DNA of 12,576 nt, taken from contig JAGVFV010000076.1 in assembly GCA_020057445.1 (NCBI GenBank), forward strand, positions 1-12,576. Direction: 5' to 3'. The position numbers were made by a program, and so were the translations under genes. The notes under the pieces were generated by a model, which was not told the DNA's origin, made no database searches, and saw only the letters and a program-made list of their open reading frames with translations. The DNA comes from an archaeon. GTDB taxonomy: Archaea; Nanobdellota; Nanobdellia; Woesearchaeales; JAHJEM01. Of this stretch, positions 6,408 through 10,611 are shown in pieces. The stretch's first letter is position 1, and each line of letters starts with the position of its first letter.

Positions 6408-7601
6408 CCTATTTAACAGCCATTCATCAAATTTGATGTAGTGTATCGTGTAGGTGTTTCCGAACCATATCTCTCTTTTCGTGTGTGTTGCGTGAGGCTG
6501 CACGACGATCAGGTTCGCGCAATGGGTGTCTTTTGATGCGTGGATGAGTCCTCGCGCTTCCCGTTCCAGTTCTGGGTTTGCCGTCACTTGGATGAGTGCC
6601 GTAACTTTCTTTTCCTTGACGATGACAAAATCGACTTCGTATCCTTGTGCGCTCTTATAGAAATAGACAGTATGCTTGGAAAGCAATTCTTCTGCCTTTA
6701 ATTGTATTGCGGCAATGGTCTCGTAGAGCCTGCCTTCGTCGAAGCTTTTGCTCTGGGAAGTCGCGTGGATGTATGCAGGATCATATGCGTATGCTTTCTT
6801 GAGGAGTGTGACATCTATGTTTGTCTTGTACGAAAAGAGAGGGATGCAAAATATGAGGAATGCTCCCTCAAAATAGTGTATGTATTTTCGTATTGACGTT
6901 GGGCTCTTCACGTCAGTTGCCTTTGCCAGTTTCCTGTCTGAATATGTCTGGGCGGAATTTGACAATACTGTCTGCAGGAGCGACTGCATCTCTGCGACTT
7001 TTCTGATCCTATACCTCTGCACGATGTCCTTCAAGAGCATCGATTGGACGAGCGGTGTCGTATATGCTATTGCCTGTTCAGGCCGCAAGACGTTTTCTGG
7101 CAGGCCGCCTGTCTTTGCATATTGGGGAAGTGTTGTTTTCATGCTCTCATGGATTTCCTGAAAACTGAGCGGCAGGATGTATATCGGGATGTGCCTGCCT
7201 GTCAGGTGCGTCGCGAGCTCTCCGCTGAGGAGATGGGCGTTGCTTCCTGTGATGATGAGCTTCATCCCTTGGCGGTGCAGCCGGTTGACGACCAGCTGCC
7301 AGTCGGTCAGGTTTTGGATCTCATCAAGGATGACCTGGTCTGACTTTGGAAAGACGGTCTTTGCGGCCGCCAGCATGTCATCGATGGAATACTTCAGGAG
7401 GCCTTCGTCATCGAAATTCAGGTATATTGCGTTCTTGAGTTCATGGATGCAGAAGAATGATTTGCCTGCCCTTCTCGGGCCGATGACGACCTGGATGAGT
7501 GTGGTATCTATGAATCTGGCGCTTCTTTTTATATAGTCTTGGCCCTTGATGTACAGATAGGTCTGGTACTGCCTCTCTATGACGTCTCGAAGGGTGTCCA
7601 T
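6402..7601 (-). CDS. AAA+ ATPase with DUF4143 domain (ATPase_2/AAA_14 type)
   Basis: 399 aa from ATG at 7601. Visible: Walker A GPRRAGKS (41-48), Walker B VILDEIQN (90-97), a sensor-type LIITGSNAHLLS, the family segment TGRHIPIYILPLSFQEI, and a C-terminal DUF4143 region with FDEGRLYETIAAIQL and EVDFVIVKEKK...LIQVTA, resembling a PD-(D/E)XK-like fold. Proteins of this type are abundant in archaea, often as accessory genes; their substrate is generally unknown. ATG starts at 7613 and TTG at 7622 are in frame, but the TATA box at 7626-7634 predicts transcription from about 7604, favouring 7601. It converges on pcm and diverges from the DGR target gene. A role in the DGR is not supported by anything visible. 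Confidence 0.88.
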   Translation of the reverse strand: MDTLRDVIERQYQTYLYIKGQDYIKRSARFIDTTLIQVVIGPRRAGKSFFCIHELKNAIYLNFDDEGLLKYSIDDMLAAAKTVFPKSDQVILDEIQNLTDWQLVVNRLHRQGMKLIITGSNAHLLSGELATHLTGRHIPIYILPLSFQEIHESMKTTLPQYAKTGGLPENVLRPEQAIAYTTPLVQSMLLKDIVQRYRIRKVAEMQSLLQTVLSNSAQTYSDRKLAKATDVKSPTSIRKYIHYFEGAFLIFCIPLFSYKTNIDVTLLKKAYAYDPAYIHATSQSKSFDEGRLYETIAAIQLKAEELLSKHTVYFYKSAQGYEVDFVIVKEKKVTALIQVTANPELEREARGLIHASKDTHCANLIVVQPHATHTKREIWFGNTYTIHYIKFDEWLLNRS

Positions 7602-7649
7602 TTTAATCACCATAATGGACAAAAGTATATAAAAGTATCCATTTTGATC
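7594..7649. repeat. Clustered direct and inverted repeats in the ATPase promoter
   Basis: Two 15-nt copies, GTGTCCATTTTAATC (7594-7608) and GTATCCATTTTGATC (7635-7649), differ at two positions and are 41 nt apart, about four helical turns. An inverted AATGGAC (7614-7620) lies between them. The TATA box is flanked by AATGGA (7614-7619) and TCCATT (7638-7643) in palindromic arrangement, and AAAAGTAT is duplicated at 7621-7628 and 7631-7638. This arrangement fits an operator for a DNA-binding regulator; which protein binds is not known. Confidence 0.5.
7626..7634 (-). promoter_or_regulatory. TATA box of the AAA+/DUF4143 gene
   Basis: The minus strand reads TTTTATATA about 28 nt before ATG 7601, consistent with leaderless initiation. 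The box is embedded in the repeat cluster described for 7594-7649, so a protein bound there would compete with TBP. Confidence 0.55.
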
Positions 7650-7679
7650 GAGTTTTTGGTTGAAATACTGAAAAACAAA

Positions 7680-7689
7680 ATTTATAAAT
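7680..7689 (+). promoter_or_regulatory. TATA box of the DGR target gene
   Basis: ATTTATAAAT preceded by an A-rich BRE-like stretch. It predicts transcription from about 7710 and so a leader of roughly 40 nt that holds a GAGGTG ribosome-binding sequence. The same ten-base box recurs upstream of the template repeat at 9111-9120. Confidence 0.55.
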
Positions 7690-7737
7690 CACAAGACTCA
7701 AGGATAGGTCAAGACAATAATCCAAATCAGTAATGAT

Positions 7738-7743
7738 GAGGTG
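7738..7743 (+). promoter_or_regulatory. Ribosome-binding sequence of the DGR target gene
   Basis: GAGGTG lies 5 nt before the ATG at 7749 and only 2 nt before the tandem ATG at 7746. The spacing favours 7749 as the start. Confidence 0.55.
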
Positions 7744-7748
7744 TCATG

Positions 7749-9074
7749 ATGGTTAATCGTGGAGCTGAGATTCTCAAGATTGCGCAGGCAGAAGAACGCC
7801 TGACGTTCGTTTCTTTTACGGGCACTGAAAAATTCAGGGAAGACCTGAAACGGAAGGATGACGGCACCCGCGTGGCTGTCTTGAGTGTTGCGCTTCAGAA
7901 GCATCTAGATGACCTTCACACCCTTGACAATGAACACGGTCAGCTGTTGAAATTGATCAGCGATTGGAAAGGCGACCTGCAAAAAGAACTCAATCAAGTA
8001 GTAGTGTCCGAGGTCGACACGGCAAAAAGAATCCTGGGTTCTTTCCAGCGGCTTGATGAGATTGAGGGAAAAATCAAGCCATTCTTTGATGAAAGCAAGC
8101 GTATTGAGGCTGATGAGAGAAAAAAACTCTCAGAATGGAGCATAGCAGAAATAAATCAAGCGCTGCATGATGATCTTCTCAGGGAACTTGACGCACTCTC
8201 CCAGCCACTGAAGAACTGGGCAGTCCTCGCGAAGCAAGCATGGGAGATCATAGAAGAGACAGACAAATATGTCACCTTCCACTATCAGGCAAGAAGCGCA
8301 GAACTTCAAAACTACAAATACCTCAAAGATCATGTCGACGAAATCGTCCAAGGAACAGGCAGCGTATATGGCGGAAAAAGCGTAGAAGACAGGAGAAAAA
8401 TACTCTACCGCTACCTGCGCGCAAAAGACAAAAAGGAGATGAAAGATTTCGAGCTTAAGAAAACCGATTTGGAGAAAGTCAAGGCATTCGTCAAAGGTGC
8501 AGAAGACGTCTATGATGACATTCAAGTCACAAAAGATGACAACCACGACAATGGGTGGACTTATGGCGACAGCTTGGAAAGTCTCGGTAAAAAAGGATTT
8601 ACTAGACATCTTTATCCGTGGGAGGCATTTGATATTCTGTTCGCCCCGAATGAAAATCCTATCGGAAAGCTCGCTCAAATCAAAGCAGACATGCTGCAAG
8701 GATGGGGAGAATGGCTAAATATTGCTTTCATGAAAAAAGGAGACATCCTCTATGTTGTCAAAGATCCTTCAGGTTTCAGTGACGACAAACAACCTCAAGG
8801 AGAACTCCGAGAATTCAGAGGATTCTCAAAGATACCTACAGAAAAATATGTCAGAGTCGGTAATCTCCCTGACCAGATGGAAGGCCAGCCCTATTTTGTC
8901 GGAGAAATGTGGCATAGAGACAAAGACTTTTTGACGCAGAAGAATGCAGGAATCTGGCTTGCACCTGAAGGAAAATGGCGTCCTGTGGGCCGCGGCGACA
9001 TCGACGACGGCTTCATCCTCAATGCCTACGACGGCAACAGCCGGAGGGCGTCTCGTGGGGTACGTCGTAAGTGA
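7749..9074 (+). CDS. DGR target (variable) protein with C-terminal variable repeat
   Basis: 441 aa; an adjacent in-frame ATG at 7746 would add one Met. The protein has no signal peptide and no transmembrane segment. Residues about 1-290 are charged and predicted helical, with heptad-like coiled-coil stretches. From about 290 the composition changes to Trp, Gly and aromatic-rich sequence (RHLYPWEAFDILFA; GWGEWLNIAFMKKGDILYVV; AGIWLAPEGKWRPVGRG), as expected for the C-type-lectin-like fold that DGRs diversify; that fold assignment is an inference. The VR spans residues 410-437, almost the extreme C terminus, ending RRASRGVRRK. Positions 417-432 hold the residues whose codons align with template AAC codons. 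The gene lies directly upstream of the template repeat and reverse transcriptase. From about 8110 the coding strand becomes A/C-rich like the reverse transcriptase gene, unlike most of the window. It is probably a binding protein whose ligand specificity is varied; the ligand is unknown. Confidence 0.9.
   Translation: MVNRGAEILKIAQAEERLTFVSFTGTEKFREDLKRKDDGTRVAVLSVALQKHLDDLHTLDNEHGQLLKLISDWKGDLQKELNQVVVSEVDTAKRILGSFQRLDEIEGKIKPFFDESKRIEADERKKLSEWSIAEINQALHDDLLRELDALSQPLKNWAVLAKQAWEIIEETDKYVTFHYQARSAELQNYKYLKDHVDEIVQGTGSVYGGKSVEDRRKILYRYLRAKDKKEMKDFELKKTDLEKVKAFVKGAEDVYDDIQVTKDDNHDNGWTYGDSLESLGKKGFTRHLYPWEAFDILFAPNENPIGKLAQIKADMLQGWGEWLNIAFMKKGDILYVVKDPSGFSDDKQPQGELREFRGFSKIPTEKYVRVGNLPDQMEGQPYFVGEMWHRDKDFLTQKNAGIWLAPEGKWRPVGRGDIDDGFILNAYDGNSRRASRGVRRK
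8977..9058 (+). repeat. DGR variable repeat (VR)
   Basis: 82 bp inside the 3' end of the target gene. It aligns with the template repeat at 9301-9435 if a 9-nt AAC-run difference and a 44-nt template segment are gapped. The conserved outer parts are GGCGTCCTGTGG at the 5' side and GGGCGTCTCGTGG at the 3' side; the latter is GC-rich like an initiation-of-mutagenic-homing site. Of 26 columns where the template has A, 13 differ in the VR (to G or T); of 56 other columns only 5 differ. Examples of template to VR codons are AAC to GAC, ATC, GGC and AGC, and CAA to CGG. After the 3' match the two sequences diverge completely. Confidence 0.92.
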
Positions 9075-9090
9075 GGGCGCGACAGCGCCC
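9075..9090 (+). other. GACA-loop hairpin downstream of VR (DGR homing hairpin)
   Basis: GGGCGC, GACA, GCGCCC: a perfect 6-bp all-GC stem with a GACA loop, starting at the base after the target stop codon and 16 nt after the VR end. Known DGRs have a hairpin or cruciform just downstream of the VR with a GRNA-type loop that promotes retrohoming; GACA fits GRNA. No equivalent hairpin follows the template repeat, as expected. A run of seven T (9098-9104) follows seven bases later, so it may double as a transcription terminator. Confidence 0.75.
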
Positions 9091-9095
9091 GGACA

Positions 9096-9104
9096 AATTT
9101 TTTT
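9096..9104 (+). terminator. T-rich tract, possible terminator of the target transcript
   Basis: AATTTTTTT follows the GC hairpin after the target stop codon. Archaeal RNA polymerase terminates at T-rich tracts, and the preceding hairpin makes the site look like an intrinsic terminator. This would separate target mRNA from the template/reverse-transcriptase transcript. Confidence 0.4.
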
Positions 9105-9110
9105 AGGAAT

Positions 9111-9120
9111 ATTTATAAAT
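9111..9120 (+). promoter_or_regulatory. TATA box for template RNA and reverse transcriptase
   Basis: ATTTATAAAT preceded by AGGAAT, identical in its ten bases to the box upstream of the target gene (7680-7689). It predicts a start around 9145 and a transcript carrying the template repeat followed by the reverse transcriptase gene. Confidence 0.5.
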
Positions 9121-9300
9121 AAGATTTCTGAACGAGAGCTTTGTCCCGACAGTGTCGGGGCTACACGTCCTTTCATCACGGCAAGCACAACATTCCAGTA
9201 AGGATGCGTGTTTCGTCATGAAATACAGCTGCGACACTGAGTACGCAATGGAAATCGTGAAGTGGCAGTGAAGTACCTAACGGTGGAAGGGCTACTTTGG

Positions 9301-9435
9301 GGCGTCCTGTGGCGCGCGGCAACAACAACAACAACAACAACAACTTCAACCTCAATGCTCATAACAACAAAGTTGTTAGGAGTCATGTCAACCTATGGTT
9401 GAAATGACCAACAACAACCAAAGGGCGTCTCGTGG
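9301..9435 (+). repeat. DGR template repeat (TR), interrupted
   Basis: 135 bp, non-coding, adenine-rich, ending 24 nt before the reverse transcriptase start. The 5' match to the VR begins GGCGTCCTGTGG and the 3' match ends GGGCGTCTCGTGG. It contains (AAC)8 at 9321-9344, then TTC AAC CTC AAT, and further AAC codons at 9363-9368 and 9410-9418. AAC-dominated templates are typical of DGRs because adenine mutation of AAC reaches many amino acids without making stop codons. It differs from the VR by three extra AAC units and by a 44-nt internal segment (see 9369-9412). The non-adenine mismatches are GCG CGC for GGC CGC, and GCT CAT for GCC TAC. Confidence 0.9.
9362..9408 (+). other. Tandem hairpins inside the template repeat
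   Basis: Hairpin 1: TAACAAC (9362-9368) pairs with GTTGTTA (9372-9378) around AAA. Hairpin 2: GTCAT (9382-9386) pairs with ATGAC (9404-9408), and inside it CAACC (9389-9393) pairs with GGTTG (9397-9401) around TAT. The pair occupies the part of the template repeat that has no counterpart in the VR. The two halves both begin TCAT (9359 and 9383) and are weakly alike, which could reflect an old 24-nt duplication. Confidence 0.65.
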
Positions 9436-9459
9436 AATAGCCTCGACAGTGGGACAATT

Positions 9460-10527
9460 ATGAAAACATACAAGAATCTCTATACCTGGCTTTGTTCTTA
9501 CGACAATCTCTTTCTCGCTTGGCAGAAAGCGAGAAAAAAGAAAACACTCAAGAATTACGTCATAAAATTCGAGGAAAACCTAGAACACAACCTCTTAAAC
9601 CTCAGATCAGAGCTGCTCTTGCACTCTTATCGGCCAAGACCGTTAAAGACATTCATCATCCGCGATCCAAAAACAAGAAAGATCAGCAAGTCAGACTTCA
9701 GAGACCGGATAGTCCACCACGCACTCTGCAATATCATCGAACCCATCTTCGACAAGTCATTCATTTACGACAGTTATGCGAACAGAAGAGGAAAAGGAAC
9801 GCTCAAAGCAGTAGAGCGGTATGATTATTTCAAGAAGAAACTCACCAAGAACGGCAAGCTCATCAAAAACGCGAAGAACAAGAACGAGGTCATCGGATGG
9901 TGCCTCAAAGCAGACGTGTACCATTATTTCGACGAAGTCAACCACGACACCCTCGTCAACATCATCAAGGAAAAAATAGCAGACCAAAAAGTCATCTGGC
10001 TCAGCAAGATAATACTCGCAAACCACCAAACAAAAGAGAAGGGAGTCGGCATGCCGCTAGGAAACCTCACCAGCCAATTTTTCGCAAACATCTATCTTGA
10101 TAAGCTCGACCATCACGTCAAGCAAGAACTCAAAGCAGAATATTACATCAGATACGTTGATGATTTCCTCATCCTCAATAAAAACACTCAGGAATTGGAA
10201 CGCTGCAAAGAAAAAATCAACACCTTCCTCAGAACTGAATTGCAGCTCACACTCCATCCGAACAAAAGCAAGATCATACCAATAAAAAACGGAATCGACT
10301 TCCTAGGATTTCGCAACTTCTATAAACACCGACTACTCAAAAAAAGAAACATCAGAAAAATGAGAAACAAACTCAACAATCTCATAACAGAATACGAAAA
10401 AGAAAATGTGGCAGAAGAAGAAATACTAGAAATCATGCAAGGATGGATTGCCTATGCAAAAAATGCAGACACGTTCGGGTTGCGTGAACAAATGGGCACG
10501 GCGCTGAAAGCGCATCTCCACTCTTGA
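9460..10527 (+). CDS. Diversity-generating retroelement reverse transcriptase
   Basis: 355 aa, in the usual size range of DGR reverse transcriptases. It copies the template RNA into cDNA with errors opposite adenines, and the cDNA replaces the VR of the target gene. Visible: FRDRIVHHALCNIIEPIFD (motif 1-2 region), the first catalytic aspartate D152 in LKADVYHYFDEVNHD, motif 4 MPLGNLTSQFF (198-208) with the DGR-specific LGxxxSQ in place of the QGxxxSP of group II intron enzymes, the active-site YVDD (232-235), then KSKI and IDFLGF (motifs 6-7). There is no maturase or endonuclease domain, so it is not a group II intron enzyme. The ATG at 9460 follows the template repeat by 24 nt; its ribosome-binding sequence is weak. 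The C terminus is basic and helical. The coding strand is markedly A/C-rich. Confidence 0.95.
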   Translation: MKTYKNLYTWLCSYDNLFLAWQKARKKKTLKNYVIKFEENLEHNLLNLRSELLLHSYRPRPLKTFIIRDPKTRKISKSDFRDRIVHHALCNIIEPIFDKSFIYDSYANRRGKGTLKAVERYDYFKKKLTKNGKLIKNAKNKNEVIGWCLKADVYHYFDEVNHDTLVNIIKEKIADQKVIWLSKIILANHQTKEKGVGMPLGNLTSQFFANIYLDKLDHHVKQELKAEYYIRYVDDFLILNKNTQELERCKEKINTFLRTELQLTLHPNKSKIIPIKNGIDFLGFRNFYKHRLLKKRNIRKMRNKLNNLITEYEKENVAEEEILEIMQGWIAYAKNADTFGLREQMGTALKAHLHS

Positions 10528-10538
10528 ATAGTTGCAAA

Positions 10539-10548
10539 CGTTTAAAAA
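10539..10548 (+). promoter_or_regulatory. TATA box of ppsA
   Basis: CGTTTAAAAA lies 12-21 nt after the reverse transcriptase stop. It predicts a transcription start near 10570 and a leader of about 40 nt, so ppsA is probably independent of the DGR. Confidence 0.5.
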
Positions 10549-10600
10549 TGACCCGACCTCCATGAGAGGGAACGGGAGAAGAGGTGAGAGTTCTTTTCCT

Positions 10601-10606
10601 GGGGTG
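10601..10606 (+). promoter_or_regulatory. Ribosome-binding sequence of ppsA
   Basis: GGGGTG, 5 nt before the ATG at 10612, fixes the start. Its use of a leader and ribosome-binding site contrasts with the apparently leaderless nop5, flpA, mscS and pcm. Confidence 0.6.
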
Positions 10607-10611
10607 CACTC

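Larger units (their letters stand above)
9091..9300 (+). ncRNA. Non-coding leader between target gene and template repeat
   Basis: This 210-base stretch has no convincing gene. It holds the T tract, a TATA box (9111-9120), and a second hairpin with stem CCCGAC (9145-9150) and GTCGGG (9154-9159) around AGT. The region from about 9145 to the template repeat would be the 5' part of the template RNA if transcription starts near 9145; DGR template RNAs need flanking structured sequence for priming. The transcript itself is inferred. Confidence 0.4.

Noticed and set aside
6402..7601. AAA+/DUF4143 protein as a DGR component
   Set aside because: It is divergently transcribed from its own promoter and such ATPases are common and scattered in archaeal genomes; adjacency alone is not evidence.
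8944..9201. Open frame of 85 codons overlapping the target 3' end
   Set aside because: It overlaps the VR and hairpin in another frame, is rich in Ala/Thr from GC/AAC-type repeats and has no start signal. Treated as a shadow frame, although it is relevant to the frameshift idea.
9218..9271. Small reading frame of 17 codons (MKYSCDTEYAMEIVKWQ) upstream of the template repeat
   Set aside because: No ribosome-binding sequence, very short, and inside the presumed template-RNA leader; nothing supports translation.
9321..9344. AAC repeat as a CRISPR or simple microsatellite
   Set aside because: There are no spacers, and the run falls inside the template repeat with matching AAC-derived codons in the VR, so DGR template function explains it.
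9460..10527. Reverse transcriptase as a group II intron or retron enzyme
   Set aside because: Motif 4 is LGNLTSQ, there is no maturase or HNH domain and no intron structure around it, and the TR/VR pair identifies a DGR.
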